Positions 10,090 to 19,091 of a stretch of 24,732 nucleotides of DNA are shown here, in pieces; the stretch's first letter is position 1, and each line of letters starts with the position of its first letter. Under the pieces are notes generated by a model that saw nothing but the letters and a program-made list of their open reading frames with translations, did no database searches and was not told the DNA's origin. The DNA is from Candidatus Aerophobota bacterium (GTDB lineage: Bacteria > Aerophobota > Aerophobia > Aerophobales > B3-G15), in assembly GCA_011372105.1 (NCBI GenBank), contig DRTT01000098.1:1-24732 (forward strand), given 5' to 3'. The translations under genes were made by a program, and so were the position numbers.

Positions 10090-10374
10090 ATGGGGCGTTC
10101 TGTTAAAAAAGGACCATGGGTTGACCCATCTTTACTTGAAAAAGTGGAAAAAATGAGAAAAGAAGGAAAAAAGAGCCCTATTAAAACTTGGTCAAGAAGG
10201 TCCACTATAATTCCAGAGTTTGTGGGTTTTACCTTTGCTGTTCATAATGGTAAGGATTTTCACAATGTTTATGTGACAGAAGAGATGGTAGGTCATAAAT
10301 TGGGAGAATTTGCACCAACAAGAAGATTTGATCATCATGGTGCTCATACCAAGAGAGTTATTGCACCTAAGTAA
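10090..10374 (+). CDS. rpsS: 30S ribosomal protein S19
   Basis: S19 (94 residues) is a 30S head protein that contacts S13 and helps form the intersubunit bridge near the A site. The family order is clear: [12 protein letters not shown], then [25 protein letters not shown], then [17 protein letters not shown] with a basic C-terminus. A G-rich AGGGGGT stretch at the end of rplB serves as the ribosome binding site. A TATAAT at 10083-10088 just before the ATG has no matching -35 and was not called a promoter. Confidence 0.97.
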   Translation: MGRSVKKGPWVDPSLLEKVEKMRKEGKKSPIKTWSRRSTIIPEFVGFTFAVHNGKDFHNVYVTEEMVGHKLGEFAPTRRFDHHGAHTKRVIAPK

Positions 10375-10394
10375 CTTCTGCGAGGTTTTTTAAA

Positions 10395-10730
10395 ATGGAA
10401 GTGCGAGCAATAGGAAGGTATATAAGGATATCCCCTTTTAAAGCTCAGAAAGTTGCTGCTTTGATAAGAGGAAAGCCTGTAAAAGAGGCAATGAACATTT
10501 TAATGTTAACTCCTAAAAAAGGTGCCCGTATTATAAAAGATGTTCTTCAATCGGCAGTAGCTAATGCGGAAAATAATTATGGTTTAAATAGAGAAAATCT
10601 TTTTGTTAAAATTGCTCAGGTTGACAAAGGGCCAACTTTAAAAAGGATAAAACCCAGAGCGAGAGGAAGAGCTGATTTAATTCGCAAAAGAACCTCTCAT
10701 ATTACTATTGTCCTTGATACAGCCGAGTAA
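10395..10730 (+). CDS. rplV: 50S ribosomal protein L22
   Basis: L22 (111 residues) is a 23S rRNA binding protein whose extended beta-hairpin lines the peptide exit tunnel and takes part in macrolide interaction. The globular part is [20 protein letters not shown], followed by [27 protein letters not shown]. The hairpin is at about residues 73-108 ([17 protein letters not shown]) with no insertion or deletion evident. The ATG at 10395 has a GAGG Shine-Dalgarno. rpsC starts 20 bp downstream with its own AAGGAGG. Confidence 0.97.
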   Translation: MEVRAIGRYIRISPFKAQKVAALIRGKPVKEAMNILMLTPKKGARIIKDVLQSAVANAENNYGLNRENLFVKIAQVDKGPTLKRIKPRARGRADLIRKRTSHITIVLDTAE

Positions 10731-10750
10731 ATTGTTAACAAGGAGGAATA

Positions 10751-11428
10751 ATGGGACAAAAAGTACATCCTGAAGGATTGAGATTAGGCTTGGTGAAAGA
10801 ATGGAAATCCAGGTGGTACGCAGATGAGGAGGAATATGCAAAATTTTTGCATGCAGATTTAAAGATACGCGAGCACTTAATGGAGAAGTTCAAGCGAGCA
10901 AATATTTCTGATGTTTTAATAGAAAGAGCGACTAACAAGTTGAGGATAACAATATATGCTGCTCGTCCTGGGATAATAATTGGAAGAAAGGGTGAGACTA
11001 TTGAGAAAGTAAAAGAAGAAATAGCACAGTATGCTCCGGACAGCAAGATATTTTTAAACGTTCAGGAAGTACCCAAACCGGAGCTTGATGCTCAACTTGT
11101 AGCCGATAGAATCGCTTTTCAACTTGAAAGAAGAGTTAGTGCCAAAAGAGCTATGAGAGAGGCTATCTCAAGAGCAATGGAGGCAGGAGCAGAAGGGATA
11201 AAAGTGATGTGTAAAGGTAGAATAGGTGGAGCAGAAATAGCGAGAAAAGAGTGGATGAAGGAAGGAAAAATTCCCTTGCATACCTTAAAAGCAGATATAG
11301 ACTATGGAGTCTCTACTGCCCATACAACCTATGGTTGCATAGGAGTTAAGGTTTGGATTTATAAGGGAGATGTTCTTCCTTCTGTTAAGATTCCTGAAGA
11401 GGAGTTTGAAAATGCCACTGCAACCTAA
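10751..11428 (+). CDS. rpsC: 30S ribosomal protein S3
   Basis: S3 (225 residues) forms part of the mRNA entry channel on the 30S head, where it helps the ribosomal helicase activity. The N-terminus [13 protein letters not shown] is typical. The KH domain carries [15 protein letters not shown] with the GRKG loop at residues 78-81. The C-terminal domain includes [23 protein letters not shown]. The ATG follows a strong AAGGAGGA. The last 17 bp overlap the start of rplP, whose Shine-Dalgarno lies inside rpsC. Confidence 0.98.
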   Translation: MGQKVHPEGLRLGLVKEWKSRWYADEEEYAKFLHADLKIREHLMEKFKRANISDVLIERATNKLRITIYAARPGIIIGRKGETIEKVKEEIAQYAPDSKIFLNVQEVPKPELDAQLVADRIAFQLERRVSAKRAMREAISRAMEAGAEGIKVMCKGRIGGAEIARKEWMKEGKIPLHTLKADIDYGVSTAHTTYGCIGVKVWIYKGDVLPSVKIPEEEFENATAT

Positions 11429-11840
11429 GAGAGTTAAATATAGAAAGATGCAAAGGGGAAGTATTAGAGGAGTTGCAAGTAGTGGAACAGAGCTAAGTTT
11501 TGGTGAATACGGGTTGATTGCCAAGGAAGGCGGATGGATAACCGCAAGACAAATTGAAGCAGCTCGTGTTACTATTGTGAGAAGTTTGAAGCATGGAGGA
11601 AGGGTATGGATAAGGATTTTCCCCGATAAGCCGATAACAAAAAAACCCTTGGAGACACGAATGGGCAAAGGTAAGGGAGAGCCTGCTTTTTGGGTAGCTG
11701 TTGTAAGGCCAGGTAGAGTACTTTTTGAAATAGGGGGTGTTGAGGAAAATAGAGCAAAGGAAGCACTTCGTCTTGCTTCTTATAAACTTCCTATAAGAAC
11801 AAAATTTGTCACAGTTCATGACGTAGAGGTAATGGTATGA
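11412..11840 (+). CDS. rplP: 50S ribosomal protein L16
   Basis: L16 (142 residues) helps organise the A-site region of the large subunit and is added late in assembly. The family N-terminus [16 protein letters not shown] defines the start at 11412. A longer open frame begins at 11370, but its extra residues are the rpsC C-terminal region read in another frame. AAGAGGAG at 11397-11404 precedes the ATG by 7 nt. Further family blocks are [23 protein letters not shown] and [22 protein letters not shown]. The gene overlaps rpsC by 17 bp and rpmC by 4 bp (ATGA), so translation of the three is probably coupled. Confidence 0.97.
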   Translation: MPLQPKRVKYRKMQRGSIRGVASSGTELSFGEYGLIAKEGGWITARQIEAARVTIVRSLKHGGRVWIRIFPDKPITKKPLETRMGKGKGEPAFWVAVVRPGRVLFEIGGVEENRAKEALRLASYKLPIRTKFVTVHDVEVMV

Positions 11841-12043
11841 GAGCAAGTGAACTGAGAGACCTTGGAACAGGTGATCTTCTTGAGAAATTGAAACAACTTC
11901 AAGCAGAACTTTTAGATTTGAGGATTCAGGCAGAACAGGGTAGAATGGGTAATCCTTCCAGTATAAGAAAGATAAAAAAAGATATAGCAAGAATAAAAAC
12001 TATTTTGAGAGAAAGAGAGCTTGGAATAAAAAGAGGAGATTAA
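11837..12043 (+). CDS. rpmC: 50S ribosomal protein L29
   Basis: L29 (68 residues) is a small two-helix protein at the tunnel exit next to L23. The N-terminal MRASELRDL, the middle [40 protein letters not shown] and a short basic tail match the family. Its ATG overlaps the rplP stop, and its TAA stop is immediately followed by the ATG of rpsQ with no spacer. The gene closes the S10 operon in the usual order and runs directly into the spc genes. Confidence 0.96.
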   Translation: MRASELRDLGTGDLLEKLKQLQAELLDLRIQAEQGRMGNPSSIRKIKKDIARIKTILRERELGIKRGD

Positions 12044-12322
12044 ATGAAGAAAGGCACCAAAGTTCGTGTGGGAGAAGTGGTTAGCGATAAGATGGATAAA
12101 ACAGTTGTGGTTAAAATCAAGCGCAGAGTGCCGCATCCACTTTACGGTAAAATTGTAACAAGATTCAAAAAAGTTAAAGCACATGATGAGAAGAATGAAT
12201 GCAAGGTAGGGGATCTTGTTAAAATAGAGGAAACAAGACCCTTATCAAAAGAAAAGCGGTGGAGAGTTGTAGAGATACTAAACAGAGAAACTCTGGAGGA
12301 GAAGGTCAATGATACAGCTTAG
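12044..12322 (+). CDS. rpsQ: 30S ribosomal protein S17
   Basis: S17 (92 residues) is a primary 16S rRNA binding protein with an OB fold, important early in 30S assembly. The sequence [40 protein letters not shown], then [25 protein letters not shown], is the family signature. It has a C-terminal extension of a few residues compared with E. coli S17. The ATG abuts the rpmC stop, and the Shine-Dalgarno (AGAGGAG) lies in the last rpmC codons. Its 3' end overlaps rplN by 14 bp. Confidence 0.96.
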   Translation: MKKGTKVRVGEVVSDKMDKTVVVKIKRRVPHPLYGKIVTRFKKVKAHDEKNECKVGDLVKIEETRPLSKEKRWRVVEILNRETLEEKVNDTA

Positions 12323-12677
12323 GACACAGCTTACAGTTGCCGATAACACAGGAGTCAAGAAGATAATGTGTATAGGAATACTGGGTGGTTCTGCTCGCAA
12401 GTATGCGAGTGTGGGAGATGTAATTGTTGCCTCTGTTAAAAAAACCATTCCCACCTCGGAGATAGAAAAAGGTGAGGTTGTTAAGGCAGTGGTGGTGAGA
12501 ACGAAAAAGGAGATAAGAAGAAAGGATGGAACTTACATAAGATTTGATGATAACGCTGGAGTTATTATCGACAATACCGGTAATCCTAAGGGAACACGTA
12601 TTTTTGGGCCTGTTACAAGGGAGCTAAGGGATAAAAACTTTATGAAAATAATATCTCTTGCCCCCGAGGTTCTCTAA
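12309..12677 (+). CDS. rplN: 50S ribosomal protein L14
   Basis: L14 (122 residues) is a compact beta-barrel protein at the subunit interface. It starts with the standard [23 protein letters not shown]. The blocks [23 protein letters not shown] and [18 protein letters not shown] are present, as is the C-terminal [12 protein letters not shown]. The ATG lies within the end of rpsQ, with a GGAGGAGAAGG-type ribosome binding site in rpsQ coding sequence. Length is exactly in the family range. Confidence 0.98.
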   Translation: MIQLRTQLTVADNTGVKKIMCIGILGGSARKYASVGDVIVASVKKTIPTSEIEKGEVVKAVVVRTKKEIRRKDGTYIRFDDNAGVIIDNTGNPKGTRIFGPVTRELRDKNFMKIISLAPEVL

Positions 12678-12691
12678 GAGAGGTGAAGATT

Positions 12692-13018
12692 ATGCCTCGA
12701 ATAAAAGTGGGAGATGAGGTAGTGGTTATTTCTGGCAAGGATAAGGGTAAAGTTGGCAAAGTGATTGAGAGGATACCCAGGGAAGGCAAAGTGGTGGTGG
12801 AGGGAGTTAATATTACAAAAAGGCACATAAGACCCCATAGAAGAGGGCAGGAAAGTGGAATTGTGGAAAGAGAGACTCCTATTCCTGCTTGCAAGGTAAT
12901 GCTTGTTTGCCCGAGGTGTGGCAAGAGAACAAGAGTGGGTGTTAAGATAAATGTTACAGAGGATGGGGAAAAAGAGAAATTTAGAGTATGTAAAAAATGC
13001 GGAGAGGTTATAGATTAA
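12692..13018 (+). CDS. rplX: 50S ribosomal protein L24, zinc-ribbon form
   Basis: L24 (108 residues) starts 50S assembly and contacts the tunnel exit. A KOW motif occupies about residues 5-25 (KVGDEVVVISGKDKGKVGKV). The C-terminal part carries two CxxC pairs, C73/C76 and C100/C103, that form a zinc ribbon as in many but not all bacterial L24 proteins; E. coli L24 lacks the pairs. A GTG at 12683 would add three residues (MKI). The ATG at 12692 is preferred because AGAGAGGTGA (12677-12686) sits just before it and the GTG lies inside that ribosome binding site. Confidence 0.95.
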   Translation: MPRIKVGDEVVVISGKDKGKVGKVIERIPREGKVVVEGVNITKRHIRPHRRGQESGIVERETPIPACKVMLVCPRCGKRTRVGVKINVTEDGEKEKFRVCKKCGEVID

Positions 13019-13042
13019 AAAATAGATTAAAAGGTTTTATAA

Positions 13043-13585
13043 ATGGCGAGGTTAAAAGAACTCTATAAAAAAGAGATTGTCCCTCAATTGATGAAGGAAC
13101 TGGGCTTTGATAATCCGATGAGGGTACCACGGATAGAGAAGGTGTGTGTAAACATAGGGCTTGGCAAGGCAAAAACTGACCCAAGTTTGATTGACCTTGC
13201 CAAGAAATCTTTGTCTCTTATCACAGGACAGGCTCCTGTGGTCACCAAGGCAAAGAAGTCTATAGCTGGTTTTAATTTGAGGAAAGGTATGACTATTGGA
13301 TGTAAGGTGACCTTAAGAGGAGAGAGGATGTATGAATTTCTGGACAGGCTTTTTAACCTGGCAATGCCAAGAATCCGTGATTTTCAAGGTGTTTCTGAAA
13401 GGTGTTTTGATGGAAGAGGTAATTTTACTCTTGGTTTAAGAGATCAAATGATATTTCCCGAGGCAGAGTTTGATATAGTCTCCAAACTACCGGGTATCTC
13501 TGTTACTATTGTTACTACAGCTGATAATGATATGGAGGCAAAAAAGCTTTTGGAGAAAATGGGTATGCCCTTTAGAAGAAAATAA
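13043..13585 (+). CDS. rplE: 50S ribosomal protein L5
   Basis: L5 (180 residues) binds 5S rRNA and forms an intersubunit bridge in the central protuberance. The family segments are in order: [34 protein letters not shown], then [34 protein letters not shown], then [21 protein letters not shown] and the C-terminal MGMPFRRK. The start is ATG at 13043 with an AAAGG-like site upstream. rpsN follows after 23 bp. Length is standard and nothing unusual was seen. Confidence 0.97.
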   Translation: MARLKELYKKEIVPQLMKELGFDNPMRVPRIEKVCVNIGLGKAKTDPSLIDLAKKSLSLITGQAPVVTKAKKSIAGFNLRKGMTIGCKVTLRGERMYEFLDRLFNLAMPRIRDFQGVSERCFDGRGNFTLGLRDQMIFPEAEFDIVSKLPGISVTIVTTADNDMEAKKLLEKMGMPFRRK

Positions 13586-13608
13586 AAATTTGTAAAGGAT
13601 AAAAAGAT

Positions 13609-13794
13609 ATGGCAAGAAAATGTCTCATAGAGAAAACAAAACGTGAGCCTAAGTTTAAGGTCAGGAAACACAACAGATGTGAGCGTTGTGGACGTCCTCG
13701 AGGATATATCCGTTATTTTGGCCTTTGTCGCCTTTGTGTTCGCAAGTTAGCTCATGAAGGGTATTTGCCTGGAGTTAAAAAAGCAAGCTGGTAG
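13609..13794 (+). CDS. rpsN: 30S ribosomal protein S14, zinc-binding (type Z)
   Basis: S14 (61 residues) is the short zinc-containing form, in contrast to the about 100-residue zinc-free form of E. coli. The four zinc ligands are C24, C27, C40 and C43 in [22 protein letters not shown]. The C-terminus [15 protein letters not shown] is the family ending. S14 assembles into the 30S head near S3 and S10. A ribosome binding site AAAGGA lies upstream. The following 61-bp gap to rpsH is AT-rich and contains a palindrome. Confidence 0.97.
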   Translation: MARKCLIEKTKREPKFKVRKHNRCERCGRPRGYIRYFGLCRLCVRKLAHEGYLPGVKKASW

Positions 13795-13855
13795 ATAAAT
13801 CTCATTAATGAGCAATATTAAAATTAAAATAATGTAATAAATAAAAGAGGGGAAA
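13795..13855 (+). promoter_or_regulatory. AT-rich rpsN-rpsH gap with a 12-bp palindrome
   Basis: This is the second-largest gap of the window. It holds the perfect palindrome CTCATTAATGAG (13801-13812) seven bases after the rpsN stop, then a nearly pure A/T stretch, then GAGGGG before the rpsH ATG. No -35/-10 pair with proper spacing was found. The palindrome could be a protein site, an RNA hairpin or chance. It is not GC-rich and has no T-run, so it is not an intrinsic terminator. Confidence 0.2.
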
Positions 13856-14251
13856 ATGCAGACTGATCCAATTGCTGACTTTTTAACCCGAATTAGAAAT
13901 GCTAATGCGGTGTATAAGGAAAGTGTGGAAGTTCCTGCTTCTAAGATGAAAGAGGCAATAGCTGCAGTTTTAACAAGAGAGGGTTTTATCAAAGGTTACA
14001 GGATTAAGGTCAGAGAAGGAAAGAAGTTTATTGAAGTTTATCTTAAGTATTCTCCTGAAAAAGAGAGAGTAATTACTCATCTTGAAAGAGTCAGCAAACC
14101 GGGAAGAAGGATTTATGTTGGCAAAGATGAGATTCCAAGGGTTCGCAGAAGTCTTGGGATATGCATTCTTTCAACTTCTAAAGGAATCCTTACAGGAGAG
14201 GAAGCAAGAAAATTAGGAGTAGGTGGGGAGCTTATCTGTTATGTGTGGTAA
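13856..14251 (+). CDS. rpsH: 30S ribosomal protein S8
   Basis: S8 (131 residues) is a primary 16S rRNA binding protein of the central domain; in E. coli it also represses spc operon translation at rplE. The N-terminal domain begins [36 protein letters not shown]. The C-terminal RNA-binding part has the conserved [27 protein letters not shown] ending. The ATG at 13856 has a GAGGGG ribosome binding site. Length is normal. Confidence 0.97.
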   Translation: MQTDPIADFLTRIRNANAVYKESVEVPASKMKEAIAAVLTREGFIKGYRIKVREGKKFIEVYLKYSPEKERVITHLERVSKPGRRIYVGKDEIPRVRRSLGICILSTSKGILTGEEARKLGVGGELICYVW

Positions 14252-14284
14252 TACAGGGTAAATAAAGCAGAAGGAGTTTTTTCA

Positions 14285-14833
14285 ATGTCCAGAATTGGAA
14301 GGAAACCTGTTCCTGTCCCAAAAGGGGTGGAAGTTTCAGTTAAAGATGGGGAAATTAAGGTTAAAGGACCAAAGGGAGAGCTTTATCAAAAAATTCCCCC
14401 TTGTTGTAAGGTGACTGTGGAGAAAGAGCAGATTGTGGTTCAGAGGATAAAAGATGACAAACAGAGTAGAGCTTTGCATGGCACTATTAGAAGTTTAATC
14501 TTTAATATGGTTAAAGGTGTTTCCGAAGGATATGAGAAGGAACTTAAGATTGTGGGTATGGGTTACAGAGCAAGGCTGGAAAAAGGAAAACTTATTCTTA
14601 ACCTTGGTTTTTCTCATCCTGTGGAATATACTCCTCCTGAGGGAGTCACAATTCAAACTCCCGATCAAACTACCATAAAAGTTTCAGGATGTGATAAACA
14701 GAAGGTTGGAGAAGCAGCAGCTCAAATTAGAAGTATCAAAAAACCTGATCCTTATAAAGGGAAGGGGATAAGGTATAAGGATGAGGTTGTGAAGCTGAAG
14801 GTAGGAAAGGCTGCTCTGGGAAGTAAGGGATAA
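14285..14833 (+). CDS. rplF: 50S ribosomal protein L6
   Basis: L6 (182 residues) lies near the factor-binding site of the large subunit and is made of two related domains. The first begins MSRIGRKPVPVPKGVEVSV and contains HGTIRSLIFNMVKGVSEGYEKELKIVGMGYRA. The second contains LNLGFSHPVEYTPPEGV and ends with the family signature KKPDPYKGKGIRYKDEVVKLKVGK. The ATG has AAGGAG at 14271-14276. The length is within the family range and no domain is missing. Confidence 0.98.
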   Translation: MSRIGRKPVPVPKGVEVSVKDGEIKVKGPKGELYQKIPPCCKVTVEKEQIVVQRIKDDKQSRALHGTIRSLIFNMVKGVSEGYEKELKIVGMGYRARLEKGKLILNLGFSHPVEYTPPEGVTIQTPDQTTIKVSGCDKQKVGEAAAQIRSIKKPDPYKGKGIRYKDEVVKLKVGKAALGSKG

Positions 14834-14865
14834 GGTAAAGGTTAATGTCAGGAGAGGTCAACAAA

Positions 14866-15228
14866 ATGCTAAGAGAGGAGAAGGTTTTAAAAAGGGAGAG
14901 GAGAAAAAAAAGGATAAGAAAAAGGATTTCTGGAACAGGAGAAAGACCGCGTGTCTGTGTGTATAAAAGTAACAGGTATATTTATGTTCAAGCAGTTGAT
15001 GATGAAAAAGGAGAAATAATTACCTCTCTTTCCTCTATTAAGTACAGACAAGAGGGGAAAGTTAACTATAAAAGTGTGAAAATTGCAAAAAGACTTGGCG
15101 AGGAATTTGGTAAGTTGCTTATAAAAAAGGGAATAAAGGAAATAGTTTTTGATAGAAGCGGTTATCCTTACCATGGTAGAGTTAAAGCTCTTGCTGAAGG
15201 GATAAGAACACAGGGGGTTAAGTTTTAA
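14866..15228 (+). CDS. rplR: 50S ribosomal protein L18
   Basis: L18 (120 residues from this start) binds 5S rRNA with L5 in the central protuberance. The basic N-terminus is followed by ISGTGERPRVCVYKSNRYIYVQAVDDEKGEII, KSVKIAKRLGEEFGKLLIKKGIKEIVFDRSGYPYHGRVKALAEGIR and the usual C-terminal aromatic KF. An in-frame ATG at 14845 would add seven residues. The ATG at 14866 is preferred because a strong AGGAGAGGT lies at about 14850-14858, at proper spacing, and the resulting length is the typical one. Confidence 0.95.
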   Translation: MLREEKVLKRERRKKRIRKRISGTGERPRVCVYKSNRYIYVQAVDDEKGEIITSLSSIKYRQEGKVNYKSVKIAKRLGEEFGKLLIKKGIKEIVFDRSGYPYHGRVKALAEGIRTQGVKF

Positions 15229-15252
15229 AGGAAAGAAGGAAAAGAGGTTAAG

Positions 15253-15792
15253 ATGCAAAAGCAAAGAGAGCTAATAGAAGAACTTTCTGAGCTACCTGAG
15301 GAAATTGGGGAATTAGAGGAAAGGCTTATAAGGGTTAAAAGGGTATTTACAGTAGTTAAGGGTGGTCGTAAGATAGGGTTTAACGCTTTGGTGGTTGTGG
15401 GAAATAGAAAGGGATGGGTTGGCTTGGGACTGGGTAAGGCAAGAGAACTTCTTCTTGCTATTAACAAAGGAAGACGTGAGGCAGAGAAAAATCTTATCCA
15501 GGTTCCTATTCTGGACAGCACTATTCCCCATGAGGTTATTGGAAAGTTTAAAGCGTCCAAGGTTCTTTTAAAACCAGCCTCTCCTGGAACAGGTGTTATT
15601 GCAGCTGATGCTGTGAGAGCAGTGGTAGAGCTTGCAGGGATAAAGGATATTTTAACAAAGTCTCTTGGGAGTAATAATTCTCTTAATCTTGCAAGAGCTA
15701 CTCTTGAGGGATTGAAAAGTCTCAAAGCTCCAGAGAAAGTATTTAAATTGAGAAAGGAAGGTGAGGAAATTGAAGTTAGAGGAAATACTTAA
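15253..15792 (+). CDS. rpsE: 30S ribosomal protein S5
   Basis: S5 (179 residues) contributes to mRNA entry, helicase function and decoding fidelity. The double-stranded RNA binding-like N domain contains [37 protein letters not shown]; the VKGGRKIGF loop is where spectinomycin resistance changes occur in other species and shows no obvious change. The C domain has [38 protein letters not shown]. An acidic N-terminal extension ([16 protein letters not shown]) precedes the core. Downstream it overlaps rplO by 23 bp, leaving no room for rpmD, which normally lies between them. Confidence 0.97.
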   Translation: MQKQRELIEELSELPEEIGELEERLIRVKRVFTVVKGGRKIGFNALVVVGNRKGWVGLGLGKARELLLAINKGRREAEKNLIQVPILDSTIPHEVIGKFKASKVLLKPASPGTGVIAADAVRAVVELAGIKDILTKSLGSNNSLNLARATLEGLKSLKAPEKVFKLRKEGEEIEVRGNT

Positions 15793-16216
15793 GCCTCCTG
15801 CAGGTGCCTGTCATAAGGAAAAAAGAGTTGGAAGAGGTCCAAGCTCAGGACATGGGAAGACCTGCACCCGGGGTCATAAGGGACAGAAGGCTCGCGGAAG
15901 GGGAAAATTTTATCCCTGGTTTGAAGGAGGACAGATGCCGCTTACAAGGAGGGTTCCCAAGAGAGGTTTCAAGTCTCCTTTCAAAGAGGAATTTGAGGTG
16001 GTAAATATAGAAGATTTAAATATTTTTGAGCCTAATAGTATGGTGGATCCTGAATTGCTGAAAAGGAAAGGACTTATTAAAAAAACAGATAATGTTAAGA
16101 TACTGGGTGAAGGTTCTCTGGAAAAACCTCTGCATGTAAAAGCTCATGCTTTTTCCAAAACGGCAGAAGAAAAGATAAAAAAGGCAGGGGGGAAGTTAGA
16201 GGTATTGAAGTGTTAG
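15770..16216 (+). CDS. rplO: 50S ribosomal protein L15
   Basis: L15 (148 residues) is a late-assembling large subunit protein with a long basic extension that threads through 23S rRNA. The N-terminal [13 protein letters not shown], the glycine-rich [28 protein letters not shown] and the [17 protein letters not shown] motif are family hallmarks. The TTG at 15770 is preferred over a GTG at 15761: it gives the family N-terminus MKL and an AAGGAAGGTG ribosome binding site (15754-15763), which the GTG itself overlaps. It starts within rpsE and overlaps secY by 7 bp. Confidence 0.94.
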   Translation: MKLEEILKPPAGACHKEKRVGRGPSSGHGKTCTRGHKGQKARGRGKFYPWFEGGQMPLTRRVPKRGFKSPFKEEFEVVNIEDLNIFEPNSMVDPELLKRKGLIKKTDNVKILGEGSLEKPLHVKAHAFSKTAEEKIKKAGGKLEVLKC

Positions 16217-17496
16217 ATAGATTACAGAGTATTTTTAAAATTCCAGAATTAAGACGCAGGATTCTTTTTACTTTACTGATGTTTGTTGTTTTCAGGTTGG
16301 GCTCATTTATTCCTATTCCAGGTGTGGATATTTCAGCTCTTGCAAAGTCTACTCTTTTCCAAACCGGGGCATTTGGTTTGATGAATATATTTGCGGGAGG
16401 GGCACTGCAGAGAATGTCCATTTTTTCCCTGGGAGTGATGCCTTACATAAGTGCCTCTATTATAATGCAGCTTTTGACTGTGGCTGTTCCTCAGCTTGAG
16501 GAGCTTGCAAAACAGGGAGAGGAAGGAAGGAGAAAGATAAATCAGCTTTCAAGATTTTTTACTCTCCCTATAGCAGCTATTCAGGGAGTTGCTCTTTGTT
16601 ACTGGGTTGAGAGTATAAATAATGGTGCTTTTGTTTATACTCGGGGAATTAACTTTATTTTGCCTGCTGTTGTTACCCTTGTTACCGGGACAGTTTTAAT
16701 TATGTGGATAGGAGAAAAAATTACAGAAAGAGGTATTGGTAACGGTATATCCTTAATAATATTCGCAGGGATAGTTTCACGTATAAGACCTATAGCTGGT
16801 AATATAATAAATCTTTCAAGAGCAGGTCAGCTTACTCCTTTTATCATATTTTTGTTTGTTGTGATTGCCATTTTTATAACAGCGGCAGTTGTGGTTGTTT
16901 ATCAGGCTGAGAGAAGGATACCTATAAGATACGCAAGAAGAATTGTGGGAAGACGTGCTTATGGAGGGCAGACTACCTATCTTCCTATAAGAATAGGAGG
17001 AGTGGGAGTAATAGCTATAATTTTTGCAATTTCCATATTACTTTTACCTTCAACCATAGCAAGGTTTTTTAATTTTCCTTTTGCTCAGACTATTGCTCGG
17101 TGGCTTTCTCCAGGTGCTATTCCTTACTATATTTTATACGCTCTTGCGGTTATATTCTTCACGTTTTTTTACACCGCAGTGGTGTTTAATCCTGTTGAGA
17201 TATCCAATAATATCAGAAGGTACGGCGGTTTTATTCCTGGCTTAAGACCAGGCAAACCCACTGCAGACTATATAACAGCAGTTCTTACAAGGGTAACTTT
17301 TATTGGAGCCTTATTTTTTGCCTTTATAGCTGTGGTTCCTATAATTATCAATAGAGAACTTATGTATAACAGTTTTCCTTTTGGTGGAACGTCTATCTTA
17401 ATTGCGGTGGGAGTTGCACTTGATACTGCTCAACAACTTGAATCACATCTTTTGATGCGTCATTACAAAGGTTTTATTAGGGGGAAGACCAGATGA
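16210..17496 (+). CDS. secY: Protein translocase subunit SecY
   Basis: SecY (428 residues) is the channel-forming subunit of the Sec translocon in the inner membrane. Ten hydrophobic segments can be followed, from [19 protein letters not shown] near the N-terminus to the last at [20 protein letters not shown]. The plug region after TM1 ([28 protein letters not shown]) and the cytoplasmic loop that contacts SecA ([20 protein letters not shown]) are conserved. The start is GTG at 16210, inside the end of rplO, with GAGGTA upstream. The stop overlaps the adk start as ATGA. The position at the end of spc followed by adk and map matches the common bacterial order. Confidence 0.97.
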   Translation: MLDRLQSIFKIPELRRRILFTLLMFVVFRLGSFIPIPGVDISALAKSTLFQTGAFGLMNIFAGGALQRMSIFSLGVMPYISASIIMQLLTVAVPQLEELAKQGEEGRRKINQLSRFFTLPIAAIQGVALCYWVESINNGAFVYTRGINFILPAVVTLVTGTVLIMWIGEKITERGIGNGISLIIFAGIVSRIRPIAGNIINLSRAGQLTPFIIFLFVVIAIFITAAVVVVYQAERRIPIRYARRIVGRRAYGGQTTYLPIRIGGVGVIAIIFAISILLLPSTIARFFNFPFAQTIARWLSPGAIPYYILYALAVIFFTFFYTAVVFNPVEISNNIRRYGGFIPGLRPGKPTADYITAVLTRVTFIGALFFAFIAVVPIIINRELMYNSFPFGGTSILIAVGVALDTAQQLESHLLMRHYKGFIRGKTR

Positions 17497-18119
17497 GATT
17501 GGTTCTTCTTGGCCCTCCTGGTGCAGGGAAAGGGACACAAGCTAAGAGACTTTCACAGAAATTTGGTGTACCTCATCTTTCTGCAGGTGATATTTTAAGA
17601 GAAGCTGTTTCAAAGGGAACTTCTCTTGGAAAAAAGGCGGAACCTTATATTTCCAGAGGTGAGCTTGTTCCAGATAGTATTGTTCTTGAGATGATAGAGG
17701 AGAAGATAAAGCAAAGTAAAAACGGTTTCATATTGGATGGATTCCCCAGAAATTTGAGTCAAGCAAGAGAACTTGATCTTTATCTGCAGAGAGAAAAAAA
17801 AGAACTTAATGCAGCTGTAAACATTGATGTAAGCGAAAATATCATAGTTGAAAGACTTAAAAATAGGTTAATCTGTTCGGAGTGTGGAGCTATACTGAGC
17901 TTGAAAGATGTTACTGGGGAAGGGATTTGTCCAAAGTGTAAGGCAAAATTGAAAAGAAGGACAGATGATAATGAGGATACCATAAGAAAGAGAATAGAAG
18001 TTTACTTTAAGCATACCTTCCCTCTTTTAGATTACTACAGAGAAAAAGGGATTTTAATAAATATCTCAGGAGAAGGTTCTCCTGATGAGGTTTTTAATAG
18101 AATTATAAATTCATTATGA
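17493..18119 (+). CDS. adk: Adenylate kinase, zinc-LID form
   Basis: Adenylate kinase (208 residues) converts ATP plus AMP to two ADP in the cytoplasm and sets adenylate balance. The P-loop GPPGAGKGT is at residues 7-15, the AMP-binding region LSAGDILRE is near 29-37 and LDGFPR is at 81-86. The LID domain carries four cysteines, C128, C131, C146 and C149, which in this family bind zinc and stabilise the lid, as in Gram-positive and thermophilic enzymes. The catalytic RRTDDN follows at 155-160. The ATG overlaps secY by 4 bp, and the stop overlaps map by 4 bp. Confidence 0.98.
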   Translation: MRLVLLGPPGAGKGTQAKRLSQKFGVPHLSAGDILREAVSKGTSLGKKAEPYISRGELVPDSIVLEMIEEKIKQSKNGFILDGFPRNLSQARELDLYLQREKKELNAAVNIDVSENIIVERLKNRLICSECGAILSLKDVTGEGICPKCKAKLKRRTDDNEDTIRKRIEVYFKHTFPLLDYYREKGILINISGEGSPDEVFNRIINSL

Positions 18120-18859
18120 TTTACATAAAATCAAAAAAAGACATAGCTTTAATAAGAGAAAGTGGCAAGATCATTGTCGCTCTTTTCAAAGAGATTAGGG
18201 CCAGGATAAGGGAAGGAGTAACAACAAGAGAACTTGATGAGTGGATAGGTGATTTTATAGAAAAAAGAGGAGCTCATTCTGCTTTTAAGGGATATAGAGG
18301 TTATCCAAGTTATTCCTGTATATCTGTTAATGAAGAGGTAGTGCACGGGATACCCTCTTCACGTAAGTTGAAAGAGGGAGACATAGTTTCTGTTGACGTG
18401 GGTGTGAAACTGGATGGGTATATAGCTGATGCTGCAAGAACTTTCCCTGTAGGTAAGATTTCAAAGGAAAAGGCAAGGCTTCTTGAAATTACAAAGGAAG
18501 CTCTTAGGCGAGGTATAAGCCAGGCAAGGGCAGGTAACAGAGTGGGTGATATAAGTTATGCTATTCAAAGTTGGGTTGAGAAAAACAATTGTTCTGTTGT
18601 TAAGACTCTTTTTGGGCATGGAGTTGGCTATTTTCTGCACGAGGATCCCATAGTTCCAAATTTTGGCAAAGCCTGCACGGGAGAGAGGTTAAAAGAAGGA
18701 ATGGTTCTGGCCATAGAACCAATGGTGAATTTGGGAGGAGAAAAAGTAAGGGTTCTTTCCAACAGGTGGACAGTGGTAACTTCAGATAGGAAGCCTTCTG
18801 CACACTTTGAAAATACGATAGCTATAGTTAACGGTAAACCTTTAATTTTAACGGAGTAA
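18116..18859 (+). CDS. map: Methionine aminopeptidase, type I
   Basis: This enzyme (247 residues) removes the initiator methionine from nascent proteins. All five metal ligands of the pita-bread fold are present: D94, D105, H168, E201 and E232, each three less than the E. coli numbering (97, 108, 171, 204, 235). The active-site histidines H77 (VVHGIP) and H175 (FLHEDP) are also conserved. There is no N-terminal zinc-finger extension. Its ATG overlaps the adk stop (ATGA). The Shine-Dalgarno of infA (ACGGAG) is built into its last codons. Confidence 0.98.
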   Translation: MIYIKSKKDIALIRESGKIIVALFKEIRARIREGVTTRELDEWIGDFIEKRGAHSAFKGYRGYPSYSCISVNEEVVHGIPSSRKLKEGDIVSVDVGVKLDGYIADAARTFPVGKISKEKARLLEITKEALRRGISQARAGNRVGDISYAIQSWVEKNNCSVVKTLFGHGVGYFLHEDPIVPNFGKACTGERLKEGMVLAIEPMVNLGGEKVRVLSNRWTVVTSDRKPSAHFENTIAIVNGKPLILTE

Positions 18860-18863
18860 ATCC

Positions 18864-19088
18864 TTGCCTAAGGAGAAATTAATAAGAGTCTCTGGAGTGG
18901 TGGTGGAAACTTTGCCAAACGCTACATTTAGAGTGGAACTTCCTAATGGTCATCGTGTGTTGGCGCACGTTTGTGGTAAAATGAGGATGAAATTCATCAG
19001 GATTCTTCCTGGTGATAGAGTCACAGTGGAGGTATCACCTTACGATCCCTCCAGAGGTAGAATAATTTATAGAGAGGGAAAGGGTTAA
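18864..19088 (+). CDS. infA: Translation initiation factor IF-1
   Basis: IF-1 (74 residues) is a single OB-fold protein that binds the 30S A site during initiation. The family pattern [61 protein letters not shown] is complete. The start codon is TTG, with GGAG at 18853-18856 spaced 7 nt. No ATG occurs at a suitable place. The C-terminus ends in a short basic tail typical of the family. rpmJ follows after three bases. Confidence 0.96.
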   Translation: MPKEKLIRVSGVVVETLPNATFRVELPNGHRVLAHVCGKMRMKFIRILPGDRVTVEVSPYDPSRGRIIYREGKG

Positions 19089-19091
19089 AGG

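Noticed and set aside
10366..10390. Possible terminator at the end of rpsS (ACCT ... AGGT followed by Ts)
   Set aside because: Only four base pairs with a long loop; the Ts are simply the spacer before rplV, and its Shine-Dalgarno would be in the stem.
11493..11990. 165-residue minus-strand open frame opposite rplP and rpmC
   Set aside because: It is a shadow of two well-supported ribosomal genes. Its composition is low in complexity and no family is recognised.
15225..15725. 166-residue open frame on the minus strand opposite rpsE
   Set aside because: It lies entirely antisense to a certain gene, has no recognisable motif or ribosome binding site, and is explained by the codon usage of rpsE.
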